From assembly GCF_000716605.1 (NCBI RefSeq), contig NZ_JNXE01000051.1, positions 1 through 60,011 on the forward strand: DNA of 60,011 bases. Direction: 5' to 3'. The notes below the pieces were generated by a model, which was not told the DNA's origin, searched no databases, and saw only the letters and a list, made by a program, of their open reading frames with translations. Positions 37,936 through 47,774 of this stretch are shown here, one piece after another (the first letter of the stretch is position 1; each line of letters opens with the position of its first letter). The stretch is from Streptomyces sp. NRRL F-525. GTDB lineage: Bacteria > Actinomycetota > Actinomycetes > Streptomycetales > Streptomycetaceae. A program made the translations under genes and the position numbers.

Positions 37936-39318
37936 CTACTGCCGGACCGCCCCGCGCGACTGCACCGCCAGCACCGCCAACCCCACCGCCAGCCAGATCG
38001 CCCCCACCACCTGCGCGGTCCCGGACGCCTCCACGATCACGGCGATGGTGATTGCCGCCCCCAGCACCGGCACCAGCACGTGCCGCCACCACACCACCGG
38101 GCCGCCCCGGCGCCGTACCGCGAACCAGCCCACCACGCTCGCGTGCAGCAGCGTGAACGCGGTGAGCGCGCCGATGTCGACGACCGAGACCAGGTGGTCG
38201 AGGCCGTCGTCGCGGCGGGTCGCCCAGACCGCGGCGATCAGGGTGATGACCGCCGCGGAGAGCAGGGCGACCCGGGGTACTCCGTCGTCGGTCTTCGACA
38301 GGGCGCGGGGGAGGCGTCGGTCGCGGGCCATCGCGAAGACCAGGCGGGCCGCCGCCGCCTGCCCGGCCAGCGCCGCGAACGCCGCGCCGATCGCCTTGCT
38401 GACGGCGACCAGGTTGTGCAGCCAGTCGCCCACCGAGACGTCGACCGCGTCGTAGAACGCCGATCCTTGTCTGCCCGGGTCGGCGGCCAGTTGGGCGGAC
38501 GTCGTCGGCTCCAGGAGAGCGACCAGGTACGTCTGGGCGATGAACAGGACACCGGCCAGGGCGAGGCAGAACAGCAGCGCCCTGGCGACCTTCTCGGAGC
38601 CGCCGGTGACCTCCTCCGCGAAGGTGGCCACCGCGTCGAAGCCCAGGTAGGACAGGACGGCCACCGAGACCGCGCCGATCACCGCCGACAGCGCGAACGC
38701 GCCCTGCGTGCCGTCCCCGGAGAGCGGCGACAGCCAGCCCCGTTCGGCGCCGTCGCGCGCGAGGACGACGATCGCCGACACGATGAAGATGACGAGGACG
38801 ACGATCTCCATCGCGAGGACGAGGAAGCCCACGCGGGCCGCCGCGCGCACACCCCAGAGGTTGAGGCAGGTCGTGATGACGACCGCCAGCGCGGTCCACA
38901 CCCACCGCGAGACGTCCGGGACCAGCGCGTTCATGGCGATCCCGGAGAAGAGGTAGGCGACCGCGGGGATCAGGATGTAGTCCAGCATCGCCATCCAGCC
39001 GGCGATGAACCCGGCCTCCTTGCCGAGCCCCACGCGCGCGTAGGCGAACACCGAGCCCGCCTGAGGGACGACCCGCACCATCTGCGCATAGCTGAACGCG
39101 GTGAACGCCATCGCGACCGTGGCCACGATGTAGACCAGCGCGACGGCCCCGTGCGACTTGGCGTCCAGGGTGCCGAACACGCCGACCGGCGCCATCGGGG
39201 CGATGAACAGCAGCCCGTAGACGACGAGATCCCGGAAACCGAGGCTGCGCCGCAGCTGGGGCCCGTCGCCGGCCGAGGTCTCCGGCTCCGTGGCCGTACC
39301 GCTGTCCCTGTCCGCCAT
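37936..39318 (-). CDS. APC family amino-acid permease
   Basis: A 460-aa integral membrane transporter with about 12 hydrophobic segments. LGFRDLVVYGLLFIAPMAPV and VALVYIVATVAMAFTAFSYA, PQAGSVFAYARVGLGKEAGF and FDAVATFAEEVTGGSEKVAR are family landmarks of the APC superfamily (PF13520 type). It probably imports an amino acid or amine by proton symport; the substrate cannot be read from sequence. ATG at 39318 follows GGGAGACGCGAG. The gene is divergent from ispH, with about 108 bp between starts. Confidence 0.9.
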   Translation of the reverse strand: MADRDSGTATEPETSAGDGPQLRRSLGFRDLVVYGLLFIAPMAPVGVFGTLDAKSHGAVALVYIVATVAMAFTAFSYAQMVRVVPQAGSVFAYARVGLGKEAGFIAGWMAMLDYILIPAVAYLFSGIAMNALVPDVSRWVWTALAVVITTCLNLWGVRAAARVGFLVLAMEIVVLVIFIVSAIVVLARDGAERGWLSPLSGDGTQGAFALSAVIGAVSVAVLSYLGFDAVATFAEEVTGGSEKVARALLFCLALAGVLFIAQTYLVALLEPTTSAQLAADPGRQGSAFYDAVDVSVGDWLHNLVAVSKAIGAAFAALAGQAAAARLVFAMARDRRLPRALSKTDDGVPRVALLSAAVITLIAAVWATRRDDGLDHLVSVVDIGALTAFTLLHASVVGWFAVRRRGGPVVWWRHVLVPVLGAAITIAVIVEASGTAQVVGAIWLAVGLAVLAVQSRGAVRQ

Positions 39319-39391
39319 CTCGCGTCTCCCGTACGTCGTGCCCGGCCCCACCCCTCCCGTTCCCCACGCCAGTCTCCCCAAGGACGCGATC

Positions 39392-39419
39392 TTTGACCCG
39401 TCGAGCGCGGCCTTACGAT
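39392..39419 (+). promoter_or_regulatory. Candidate ispH promoter, leaderless type
   Basis: TTTGAC (39392-39397) and TACGAT (39414-39419) are 16 bp apart, a good match to housekeeping-sigma promoters. The -10 box ends 7 bases before the ATG at 39427, so transcription would start at or next to the start codon, giving a leaderless mRNA. Confidence 0.5.
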
Positions 39420-39426
39420 GGGACGC

Positions 39427-40443
39427 ATGACTGCTTCGTCTGGCCGCCGTGTCCTGCTCGCCGCCCCCCGGGGCTACTGCGCGGGCGTGGACCGCGCCGT
39501 GATCGCCGTCGAGAAAGCCCTTGAGCAGTACGGGGCTCCGATCTATGTCCGGCACGAGATCGTGCACAACAAGTACGTCGTCCAGACCCTGGAGAAGAAG
39601 GGCGCGATCTTCGTCGAGCGGACCGAGGAGGTCCCCGAGGGGAACATCGTCATGTTCTCCGCGCACGGCGTCGCGCCCGTCGTCCACGACGAGGCCAAGC
39701 AGGGCCGTCTCGCCACCATCGACGCGACCTGCCCCCTGGTGACCAAGGTTCACAAGGAAGCCGTCCGTTTCGCCAACGACGACTTCGACATCCTGCTCAT
39801 CGGCCACGAGGGCCACGAGGAGGTCATCGGCACCTCCGGAGAGGCCCCCGACCACATCACCCTGGTCGACGGCCCGTCCGACGTCTCCAAGGTCGAGGTG
39901 CGGGATCCGTCCAGGGTCGTATGGCTGTCGCAGACCACCCTCTCGGTCGACGAGACCATGGAGACGGTCGACGCCCTGAAGGAGAAGTTCCCGCTGCTCA
40001 TCTCCCCGCCGAGCGACGACATCTGCTACGCCACGCAGAACCGCCAGCTCGCCGTGAAGCAGATGGGCGAGGAGGCGGACCTGGTGATCGTGGTCGGCTC
40101 GAAGAACTCCTCCAACTCCGTACGGCTCGTCGAGGTCGCCAAGCTGGCCGGCGCCCGCGCCGCCTACCTGGTGGACTTCGCCGACGAGATCGAGGAGGCC
40201 TGGCTGGAGGGCGTGACCACGGTCGGCGTCACCTCGGGAGCGTCCGTGCCGGAGGTTCTGGTCGAGCAGGTCCTGGAGTGGCTGTCCGGCCGCGGCTTCG
40301 AGGACGTCGAGCTGGTCAAGGCGGCCGAGGAGTCCATCACGTTCTCGCTGCCCAAGGAACTCCGCCGTGACCTGCGCGAAGAGGCGGCCGCGCTGGTCGC
40401 CGAGCGCACCGGTTCGGACCGTACGGCACCCTCCGGGCAGTGA
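39427..40443 (+). CDS. ispH: 4-Hydroxy-3-methylbut-2-enyl diphosphate reductase (IspH/LytB)
   Basis: A 338-aa [4Fe-4S] enzyme catalysing the last step of the MEP isoprenoid pathway, making IPP and DMAPP, which supply the upstream uppS-type reaction. Cluster Cys are in [28 protein letters not shown] and [14 protein letters not shown]. The motif [16 protein letters not shown] matches the family. ATG at 39427 is preferred over an in-frame ATG at 39418 because the -10-like hexamer overlaps the latter. Its last 20 codons are echoed downstream at about 41365. Confidence 0.95.
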   Translation: MTASSGRRVLLAAPRGYCAGVDRAVIAVEKALEQYGAPIYVRHEIVHNKYVVQTLEKKGAIFVERTEEVPEGNIVMFSAHGVAPVVHDEAKQGRLATIDATCPLVTKVHKEAVRFANDDFDILLIGHEGHEEVIGTSGEAPDHITLVDGPSDVSKVEVRDPSRVVWLSQTTLSVDETMETVDALKEKFPLLISPPSDDICYATQNRQLAVKQMGEEADLVIVVGSKNSSNSVRLVEVAKLAGARAAYLVDFADEIEEAWLEGVTTVGVTSGASVPEVLVEQVLEWLSGRGFEDVELVKAAEESITFSLPKELRRDLREEAAALVAERTGSDRTAPSGQ

Positions 40444-40472
40444 CTGTCAGTCGTTCGTCGTAGCGTGGATCC

Positions 40473-41219
40473 ATGCAGATCTTCGGCGTGGACATCGGTG
40501 GATCCGGGATCAAGGGCGCCCCTGTGGACCTGGACAAGGGCGAATTGACCCAAGAGCGGTGCAAAGTGCTGACCCCGCACCCGGCGACACCGGACGGAGT
40601 GGCCGACGGCGTGAAGGAAGTCGTCGACCACTTCGGCTGGACGGGACCGGTAGGGCTCACGTTTCCGGGTGTGGTCACCGGCGGGGCCACGATCCGTACG
40701 GCGGCGAACGTCGACAAGAGCTGGATCGACAAGGACGCGGGCGCGCTGTTCGCCGACCGGCTGGGCGGCCTCCCGGTGACGGTCGTGAACGACGCGGACG
40801 CGGCGGGCGTCGCCGAGATGCACTTCGGCGCCGGCCAGGGCCGCAAGGGCACGGTGATCCTGCTGACCTTCGGCACGGGCATCGGCAGCGCCCTCTTCGT
40901 CAACGGCATCCTTGTGCCGAACACGGAGCTGGGCCACCTCGAACTGAACGGCCACGACGCCGAGAAGAAGGCGTCCAGCAAGGCCAAGGAGGACGGCGAG
41001 CTGACGTGGGAGCACTGGGGCCACCGGGTCCAGAAGTACCTCGCCCACGTCGAGATGCTGTTCTCGCCCGAGCTCTTCATCATCGGCGGCGGAGTCAGCC
41101 GCAAGGCCGACAAGTTCCTGCACTTCATCGAGGACATCAAGGCGGAGATCGTCCCGGCGCAGCTGCAGAACAACGCGGGGATCGTGGGGGCGGCGATGCA
41201 TGCGGCGGGGGATGACTAG
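40473..41219 (+). CDS. ppgK: Polyphosphate glucokinase (ROK family)
   Basis: A 248-aa glucokinase of the ROK family. The phosphate-binding [20 protein letters not shown], the middle [20 protein letters not shown] and [17 protein letters not shown] with [15 protein letters not shown] match PpgK, which can phosphorylate glucose with polyphosphate or ATP. The polyphosphate-specific part is inferred from overall similarity and from its usual location next to ispH in Streptomyces. The ATG at 40473 is 29 bp after ispH and a TAGCGT element lies 6 bp before it, so it may have its own leaderless promoter. Confidence 0.9.
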   Translation: MQIFGVDIGGSGIKGAPVDLDKGELTQERCKVLTPHPATPDGVADGVKEVVDHFGWTGPVGLTFPGVVTGGATIRTAANVDKSWIDKDAGALFADRLGGLPVTVVNDADAAGVAEMHFGAGQGRKGTVILLTFGTGIGSALFVNGILVPNTELGHLELNGHDAEKKASSKAKEDGELTWEHWGHRVQKYLAHVEMLFSPELFIIGGGVSRKADKFLHFIEDIKAEIVPAQLQNNAGIVGAAMHAAGDD

Positions 41220-41364
41220 CGGGGGCTAGCGGTCGGTAGGGGTCGGTTGTTGGTGGTGCGGGTCGGCGGTGCGGGTCTGTGCCGGCGGAGGTGGTGGCTG
41301 GGGCTCGGTGGCCGGTGGGCGTCGGCCGCGAGGCGGGGGCCTGTGGCGGGTGACTACGGAGGGA

Positions 41365-41422
41365 GTCCGCCGCGGCCTGTGCGAAGAGGCGGCGGCACTG
41401 GTCGCCGAGCGCGCGGGTTCGG
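41365..41422 (+). pseudogene. Duplicated fragment of the ispH 3' end
   Basis: TCCGCCGCGGCCTGTGCGAA and the following 38 bp match ispH 40361-40418 at 50 of 58 positions, and the translation [18 protein letters not shown] parallels [18 protein letters not shown] of IspH. No ispH sequence upstream of this point is recognisable. It is a remnant of a local duplication spanning ppgK. Confidence 0.8.
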
Positions 41423-41490
41423 GCGGGCTTCTACGGTCCCGGAGGACGGCTCGGCCGACGCGGAACGCTCCGCGGATGAGTCTCCAGCTC

Positions 41491-41581
41491 CGGAACCGGC
41501 CCTACGACCGCCCCAAGACCGGTGGCCCCGGAACCGGCCCTACGACCGCCCCAAGACCGGTGGCCTCGGAACCGGTCCTGG
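41491..41581. repeat. 38-bp tandem repeat, two copies plus partial
   Basis: CGGAACCGGCCCTACGACCG and the following 18 bp are repeated almost exactly starting at 41491 and 41529, and a third copy starting at 41567 keeps the first 15 bases with one change. No function is suggested. Confidence 0.85.
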
Positions 41582-41818
41582 GATTGACCCCGGCCCCGGT
41601 CCCGGCCCCGGTCCGGGAGTTGGCCCCCTGGGACGGGCCCGGGAATCGACTCCGGTCTCTGTCCTGGAGCCCGCCTTGGGATCGCCTCTGGGCCCCTGCC
41701 CCGGAGCTACCCCCTGGGAGGCCCCCGGTATCGCCCCCGGGGTCAGTCCTGCGGCCCCCCTGGAACGGCCCCCGGAATCGCCCCAAGGTCAGTGTTCCGG
41801 CTGCCCGAGCCCGGGGAC

Positions 41819-42394
41819 TCACGCCCGTCGCCGCCGCCTCAGCAGCCGGACCCTGCGGACCGTCGCGATGAGGCCCGCGATGAGCGTCCCCCCGTACAGC
41901 CAGCCGGCCTGCGTCGCGAGGCCGGTGAACAGGCCCATCAGGCGGTTGCCGAGGCCGCCGCTGCCGTCGGCGAGCGGGAAGAGGCCGACGGCGAAGGCGA
42001 TCGGTACGACGACCGGTGCGGTCAGCAGGTCGCCGCGCCGGATCCAGACCGCGGTGAGCACGCACACCGGCACGAACAGCACGCTGTAGACAGTCAGCGA
42101 CGCCCCGAACAGGAACTGGTCGATACACCCGAGCACGAACATCACGGCCGCGCAGAACAGCCCGCCGCCGAGCCCGGTGAGCCGGGGGTTCGGCAGCTGG
42201 CGTACGGTCTCGGCCGCCGTAGGGCTCGGGCGTCGTACGGCCGCCGGACGGCGCTGCGCGGTGCCGCGGGCCTGCGGGTTCGGCCTGGTCGTGCGGGCCG
42301 GGCCGCCGTTCGGGCCCCGGCCCGCCTGCGGGGGCAGAGGCGGGGCCCCGCGTCTTGCGCCGGGCTGTGGGGGTCGTGTCCTGTGTTGCTCCAC
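41819..42394 (-). CDS. DUF6542-type membrane protein
   Basis: A 191-aa protein. The first 60 residues are Pro/Arg/Gly-rich and cytoplasmic, followed by four membrane segments (LTGLGGGLFCAAVMFVLGCI, SVLFVPVCVLTAVWIRRGDL, APVVVPIAFAVGLFPLADG and TQAGWLYGGTLIAGLIATV) and a strongly basic C-terminus (RRVRLLRRRRRA). This layout matches the actinobacterial DUF6542 proteins usually next to ychF. Function is unknown. The GTG at 42394 is used. It is divergent from ychF. Confidence 0.75.
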   Translation of the reverse strand: MEQHRTRPPQPGARRGAPPLPPQAGRGPNGGPARTTRPNPQARGTAQRRPAAVRRPSPTAAETVRQLPNPRLTGLGGGLFCAAVMFVLGCIDQFLFGASLTVYSVLFVPVCVLTAVWIRRGDLLTAPVVVPIAFAVGLFPLADGSGGLGNRLMGLFTGLATQAGWLYGGTLIAGLIATVRRVRLLRRRRRA

Positions 42395-42594
42395 TGGACC
42401 AACTTAGGTCGGTTTATGTGCCGAATAGGTCCTCAGACACGCCGATGGGCAGAGCTTGGCCACGTGTTCGACGCGGAGCCGGGAGGGCGCGGCTCACGCC
42501 GTAGACTGGTGGATCGGCCCCGGGCCCCGGTCTCCGCAGCCCCGGCCGGGCCCCTCCACTGCTCTCACGCCACTCACGTACGGGAAGTCGCAAC

Positions 42595-43683
<1,089 letters not shown>

Positions 43684-43725
43684 GCGCGATTCCATCACGT
43701 CGCATTTGTTGAATGAGCAGGTCAA

Positions 43726-43756
43726 GAGGGGTCCGACTCTTCGGAGTCGGACCCCT
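43726..43756 (+). terminator. Terminator after ychF
   Basis: AGGGGTCCGACTC pairs with GAGTCGGACCCCT across a short TTCG-type loop. The 13-bp stem is perfect and lies about 45 bp after the ychF stop. Confidence 0.85.
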
Positions 43757-43767
43757 GGCTCGTTCCC

Positions 43768-43822
43768 GTGCCGGGATGGTGCCGGGATGGTGCCGGGATG
43801 GTGCTGGGATGGTGCTGGGATG
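43768..43822. repeat. 11-bp tandem repeat, five copies
   Basis: GTGCCGGGATG occurs three times in a row and then GTGCTGGGATG twice. Two more copies (GTGCCGGGATC, GTGCTGGGATG) occur at 46520-46541 beyond the MFS gene. Confidence 0.9.
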
Positions 43823-44001
43823 TCTGATGCGTCATCACCTGTCGTGTGCGCCCTGGCCGAAGGCGACGTCGACGAAGGTCGCCGCACGGGCGGGGTGAAG
43901 GGGGCTGCTCAGGTAAACCGTCATCGCGAACGGGTATTGTGTTTGAAATATGCAGATTCGCGCGGTTTGGATGTTCTTTCTGGGTGGTGTTCAATCGCGG
44001 T

Positions 44002-44763
44002 ATGAGCAACGCGGACCGGCACCGGCTGATCGCCCGGGCCGTCAGGGAGTCGGGCAGTGCGACGGTCCCGGAACTCGCCGAGCTGACCGGCGCCTCGGAG
44101 ATGACCATCCGGCGTGACCTGGACACACTGGCCGCGCAGGGTGCCCTCCAGCGCGTCCGCGGCGGGGCGCTCACCCTGCTGCTCAGAGGTGAGGAACCGC
44201 CCTTCGCGCTGCGCGCCCACGAGGCGGCCGACGAGAAGCGCCGGATCGCGTCCGAGGTGTCCCGGCTCATCGCTGACGGCGAGACCGTCCTGCTCGACAG
44301 CGGCACCACCTGCCTGGAGGTGGCCCGCCTGCTGCGTGGACGGCACATCACCGTGATGCCCCTGTCGCTGCAGGCCATTCACGTACTCGGCGACGCTCCC
44401 GGCCCGACCAAGTTGATGGTGCCCGGTGGACGGCCCCGCGCCGCCGAGGGTGCCCTGACCGGCCCCCTCGCACTCGCCTCGCTGGCGGCGCTGCGCTTCG
44501 ACACCGCGATCGTCGGCTGCTGCGGCCTGAGCGCTGCCGAGGGCCTGACCGCCTACGACCTCGACGACGCGGCGGTGAAGAAGGCGATCATCGCCTCCAC
44601 GCGCCGCGTCATCGCCGCCGCCGACGGCAGCAAACTCGGCCGCACCGCCCACGCCTACGTCGGCCCCTCCGCGCTCGTGCACACCCTCGTCACCGACACC
44701 ACCGCGCCCGCCGACGAAGTGGCAGCGCTCGAAGGGGTCGGCACAGTCGTCAGAACTGTCTGA
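44002..44763 (+). CDS. DeoR/GlpR family transcriptional regulator
   Basis: A 253-aa repressor. The N-terminal helix-turn-helix is ELAELTGASEMTIRRDLDTL, and GALQRVRGGAL closes the DNA-binding part. The C-terminal effector domain has VLLDSGTTCLEVARLLRGR and IVGCCGLSAAEGLTAYDLDD with the AADGSKLGR motif, typical of sugar-phosphate sensing DeoR proteins. The ATG at 44002 follows AATCGCGGT with no strong ribosome site. It is convergent with an MFS efflux gene, so a direct regulator-target pair is possible but unproven; its own sugar operon is not in the window. Confidence 0.9.
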   Translation: MSNADRHRLIARAVRESGSATVPELAELTGASEMTIRRDLDTLAAQGALQRVRGGALTLLLRGEEPPFALRAHEAADEKRRIASEVSRLIADGETVLLDSGTTCLEVARLLRGRHITVMPLSLQAIHVLGDAPGPTKLMVPGGRPRAAEGALTGPLALASLAALRFDTAIVGCCGLSAAEGLTAYDLDDAAVKKAIIASTRRVIAAADGSKLGRTAHAYVGPSALVHTLVTDTTAPADEVAALEGVGTVVRTV

Positions 44764-45077
44764 CAGCGATCAGAGTCCCCGGGCCACCGCGTTGCCGGGA
44801 AGCCGGGCCGCGACCTCGGCAACGGCGGTGCGCTGTTGTCCGGGATGCGGGATGCGGGATGCGGGTGTGCTCGGAGCGGGTCCAGCGCCCGGATGTGGAC
44901 AGGCGGGTGCGGCTGGCGAAGTCGGCTTCGTCTCCGCCCCTGGGCCCCTCGGCGACCGTCGGCCCCTGCCGCGGCAGTGTCCGCGGTCGGTACCCGTACG
45001 CGCCAGGGCCGCGGCAGAAGCCTCGATGCCGATGGTGTGTCTCAGGGGCGCCGACCGCGAGGTGCCCGTCGGTGACG
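44764..45077. other. deoR-MFS intergenic region
   Basis: No gene is supported. Near 44842 there is a GGGATGC triple repeat. On the minus strand a frame ending at 44770 reads AVAEVAARLPGNAVARGL before its stop, which looks coding-like and could be the last remnant of a lost gene, but nothing upstream supports it. Confidence 0.35.
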
Positions 45078-46370
45078 TCAGCCCACGGCGTGCCGGGACC
45101 GGCTCATGACGGCGATGCCGGCCGTCGCAACCAGGCCGTACAGGGCCGGTGCGAGGAACACGTGCGGCAGTCCCAGCACGGCCACGCCGAGGCCGCCGGT
45201 CAGTCCGCCCAGGGCGCTGGCGATCGCGGTCGAGCTCATGAAGACGGCCGAGGCGGTCGCGACGGCCTCGGGCAGCAGGCGCTGGGCGACGATGATGCCC
45301 AGGCCGGCGAACACCCCCCACACCCCGCCCATGAGGACCTGGCCGGCGAACATGCCCGCCGCGCTGCCGGTGAGCGCGAAACACAGGTTCGCGCCGACGC
45401 CGAACGCGGCGCCGAGGACCATCAGGCGCATCATCCCGGTCCGGCGGGCGACGACCACCGCCACCGGCATCAGGACCAGCTCGATCAAGGGCTGGATGCC
45501 GATGACGGCGCCGCTGACCGCCGTCGGCAGGCGCAGGTCGTCGTGCATGTAGATCGTGAGGTAGCCGTACTTGATCGGCTCTCCCGCGTAGACGAGCACG
45601 TACAGCCCGGTGAAGGCGAGCAGGGGCAGCATGCCCCGCACCCCGACGCGCCGCCCGGCCGACGCTCGGGACGCGTCTGCGGCCTGCTCGCCCGGTGGGG
45701 CCGAGCGGGCGCCCGCGAGGCCCATCGGGAGGATCTGCGCCAGGGTGCACAGCCCGGTGGCCACGAGCATCGCACGCGGGCCCGCCGCCGTGGCCAGCAG
45801 TGAGCCCGCGACCGGGCCCACGATCCATCCGGCCGTCAGCGCCATGCGTACGACCGAGACGACCCCGTCCCCGACCGGGCTGGCAGTGGCCCGCAGGTCG
45901 TCGTGGACCGCGGCGAACAGCTGCGACCCGGCACCGCCCGCGAACGCCAGAACCACGGCACTGATCACGAACGGCATCCACACCTGGTCCGCCAAGGCCA
46001 TGGCGCACCAGCCGAGGAACCCGGCCACGGCGCACAGCCGGAACAGCCCTAGCCGTCTTCCCGTGCGGTCCGAGCGGGCGCCGACGATATATCCGGCGAC
46101 CGGGGCGGTGATGCTCGTGAGGTAGTAGAGGCCTGCCGTGGTCAGCGAGACATGCAGGTCATCGACCAGGAACAGGGTGATCTGCGGTGCGGCGGCCGAG
46201 GCCCCGAGCCCGGACAGGAACAGCGCGACGGTCGCCCCGCGGTACAGCGGCGAGCCCCATACCGCGCGCATCGCGGACGGGGCGGGTGCGGCGCCCGCGG
46301 CCAGTACAGGTGACAAGACGGGCCCCCGGAAGGTCAGGCGTAAGACGTCACACACCGTAGCTTCGAACAT
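45078..46370 (-). CDS. MFS transporter, sugar efflux (SET) type
   Basis: A 430-aa transporter with 12 predicted membrane segments. The first (YRGATVALFLSGLGASAAAP), the loop GARSDRTGRRLGLFRLCAVA, and the middle WGVFAGLGIIVAQRLLPEAV resemble the SET family of sugar/multidrug efflux proteins. The start is uncertain: ATG at 46370 gives a 30-residue tail; a later ATG (MRAVWGSP) is closer to family length. No ribosome site marks either. It is convergent with the DeoR gene and is followed on its 5' side by about 400 bp without a gene. Confidence 0.82.
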   Translation of the reverse strand: MFEATVCDVLRLTFRGPVLSPVLAAGAAPAPSAMRAVWGSPLYRGATVALFLSGLGASAAAPQITLFLVDDLHVSLTTAGLYYLTSITAPVAGYIVGARSDRTGRRLGLFRLCAVAGFLGWCAMALADQVWMPFVISAVVLAFAGGAGSQLFAAVHDDLRATASPVGDGVVSVVRMALTAGWIVGPVAGSLLATAAGPRAMLVATGLCTLAQILPMGLAGARSAPPGEQAADASRASAGRRVGVRGMLPLLAFTGLYVLVYAGEPIKYGYLTIYMHDDLRLPTAVSGAVIGIQPLIELVLMPVAVVVARRTGMMRLMVLGAAFGVGANLCFALTGSAAGMFAGQVLMGGVWGVFAGLGIIVAQRLLPEAVATASAVFMSSTAIASALGGLTGGLGVAVLGLPHVFLAPALYGLVATAGIAVMSRSRHAVG

Positions 46371-46776
46371 ATGGAACATCAATAGTGTTCGCAATGCCGT
46401 CATCAGATCAGCAACAGTGTGCGCTTCGGCGGAGAGATCAGGCGTACGCGCTCGCCCCAGCAGAGAGCGGATTGGTGATGGATGCCTTCCTCGGCTGGGC
46501 GGTGGTACCGCATGGCCCCGTGCCGGGATCGTGCTGGGATGACCCGTGGGGGCTCTGCGGTAGACATTCCGCTTCCGTGGCCGCATTCACGCGCGTGAAG
46601 CTCAGGTCCGGCGACCGGCTCGACCTCGACCTCGGCCTCGGCCTGGAGGTGAGGACGCGGAAGCCGAAGGGTGACCTGCCGACCGTCAAGCACCCCACCG
46701 TAGGGTTGATCGACATGGGCAACCACATCACCCAACGGCAGACCCGTCTCACCTCGATGTCGCGGAGAGACTCACA
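46371..46776. other. MFS-small membrane protein intergenic region
   Basis: No gene is supported. The segment has two extra copies of the 11-bp repeat (46520-46541), a run of CTCGACCTCGACCTCGGCC-type hexamers near 46620, and an AT-rich patch near 46370-46400, the likely MFS promoter. A plus-strand frame to 46786 has no family match. Confidence 0.4.
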
Positions 46777-47112
46777 GTGGGCCTAGTCCCCGGTTACGTG
46801 TTCATCCTGCCGGCGGTGATCGTCGGGGGATGGATCCTGTCGTGGTGGGGCGCCCGGTGGGTCCGGTGGGCCCTGCTGTCCGGCGCGGCCGTCGTCTCCG
46901 TGCTCTGCGTCGTCGTCGGCGGGCTCACGACGGGGCCGCGGGCGGACCCGAGGACCGTCGACTGCTCGTCCAGTTGGGCGTGCACGGACCCCGGTTCGCT
47001 CTACGTGGTCGTGGCCGGGCTGCTGGGTTTCGCATGCTGTGCGGTGCTGGTGATCCTCGCGCTCGTGGGCGAGGCGATTCTTGTCTGGAGGGAACGCCGG
47101 GTCTCCAACTGA
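46777..47112 (+). CDS. Small membrane protein of unknown function
   Basis: A 111-aa protein with three hydrophobic segments: PGYVFILPAVIVGGWILSWW, WALLSGAAVVSVLCVVVGGL and LYVVVAGLLGFACCAVLVIL. A short loop with two Cys (DCSSSWACTDPGS) lies between the second and third. The C-terminus is basic. No family was recognised. The GTG at 46777 follows GGAGAG. Immediately downstream is a decayed partial copy of the same sequence, which suggests a duplicated gene pair later damaged by an insertion sequence. Confidence 0.6.
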   Translation: MGLVPGYVFILPAVIVGGWILSWWGARWVRWALLSGAAVVSVLCVVVGGLTTGPRADPRTVDCSSSWACTDPGSLYVVVAGLLGFACCAVLVILALVGEAILVWRERRVSN

Positions 47113-47120
47113 CGGTCCGG

Positions 47121-47260
47121 CGTTGGCCGTTGTCGGCTGGATCCCGTCGTGGGGAGCACGTGGATGCGGTCGAGTCCGCTGTCCGCCGGGGCCTCATCTC
47201 CGTGCTCTCCCCCGCAGGGGCCCGCGTGTCGCCGCCGCGCTCACGCTCGTCGGATACGTC
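47121..47260 (+). pseudogene. Decayed partial copy of the small membrane protein gene
   Basis: TTGGCCGTTGTCGGCTGGAT followed by CCCGTCGTGGGG tracks the parent at 46813-46850, and CTCATCTCCGTGCTCTCC tracks its GTCGTCTCCGTGCTCTGC near 46891. Translations in two different frames (AVVGWIPSWGARG, then RRGLISVLS) parallel AVIVGGWILSWWGAR and LLSGAAVVSVLC, so at least one frameshift has occurred. The copy stops where the transposase remnant begins. Confidence 0.55.
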
Positions 47261-47289
47261 AACACCGCGCCGGCCGGCGGCCCGTGGCC

Positions 47290-47640
47290 GTCCCGGACGC
47301 CCGCTCATCCGCGTGACCACCGACCAGCGGATCATCGCCTCGCTGGTGGCGGGCTGGGTCTCGTAGTCCCGGCACCTTCGTCCCACCGTCGTAGCCGCGT
47401 GAGGCGGCCCGCACCGACTGCGCGTCGATGATCCCCGCCGTGGGCTCGGCCTCGCGGCCCTCGCGTTCACGGACCGTCCCGCGCAGCCGGTCGTGGAACT
47501 TGGCGAGCAGCCCGTACTCGCGCCGCCGGCGGAAGAAGGCGTCGACCCGGCCCCGATCAGGGCAGTCCGCGGGCATCGCCCGTCACGGGTTCCCGCCCGC
47601 GACCAGGTAGCGGATCGCGTCCGTCCAACGGCAACAGGGC
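47290..47640 (-). pseudogene. IS5-like transposase remnant
   Basis: On the minus strand WTDAIRYLVAGGNP, a stop codon, then MPADCPDRGRVDAFFRRRRE and LLAKFHDRLRG, EPTAGIIDAQSVRAASRGYD match the N-terminal half of IS5-family DDE transposases common in Streptomyces (the second D is in IIDAQSV). The normal Trp before the Arg has become TGA (47585-47583). After GGTKVPG the sequence jumps, and in another frame RDYETQPATSEAMIRW is the family C-terminus, so the middle is deleted and frameshifted. A possible element end (GGGCCTCTTGGTAGCTC) lies near 47670-47690. It is not functional. Confidence 0.8.
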
Positions 47641-47774
47641 CCCTGGATCTCGGTTGGCTTTGCAACCCTGAGCTACCAAGAGGCCCTGTGCTTATGCCCG
47701 TTGCCGGCTTCGGGCACCCGATCGAGACTCCCGTTTGATCGACAGCCCTCAGGATCGGTACGGGCAACAACGAC

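Larger units (their letters stand above)
41220..41818. other. Non-coding stretch with ispH-tail copy and tandem repeats
   Basis: No gene is supported in these 599 bp. It holds a decayed 58-bp copy of the 3' end of ispH (41365-41422), a 38-bp tandem repeat (41491-41581), and Pro-coding low-complexity DNA (CCCCGGCCCCGGTCCC-like) to about 41800. Reading frames here are Pro/Gly/Arg-rich shadows. Confidence 0.6.
43684..44001. other. ychF-deoR intergenic region
   Basis: It contains the ychF terminator, then a tandem 11-bp repeat and then an AT-richer stretch (43925-43998, with TTGTGTTTGAAATATGCAG) that should hold the promoter and operator of the DeoR gene. No gene is supported. Confidence 0.5.

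Noticed and set aside
46358..46392. LexA/SOS-like box CGAACATATGGAAC near the MFS start
   Set aside because: Only the left half fits the CGAAC-n4-GTTCG pattern; the right half is wrong, and the gene has no link to DNA damage.
46385..46786. Plus-strand 133-codon frame before the small membrane protein
   Set aside because: It has no good start site, crosses the 11-bp repeats, has no domain, and overlaps a better GTG start at 46777.
47660..47695. tRNA-like GGTAGCTCAGGG on the minus strand
   Set aside because: The D-arm-like string is not followed by an anticodon arm or TTCGA-type T-loop; it belongs to the end of the IS5-like remnant.
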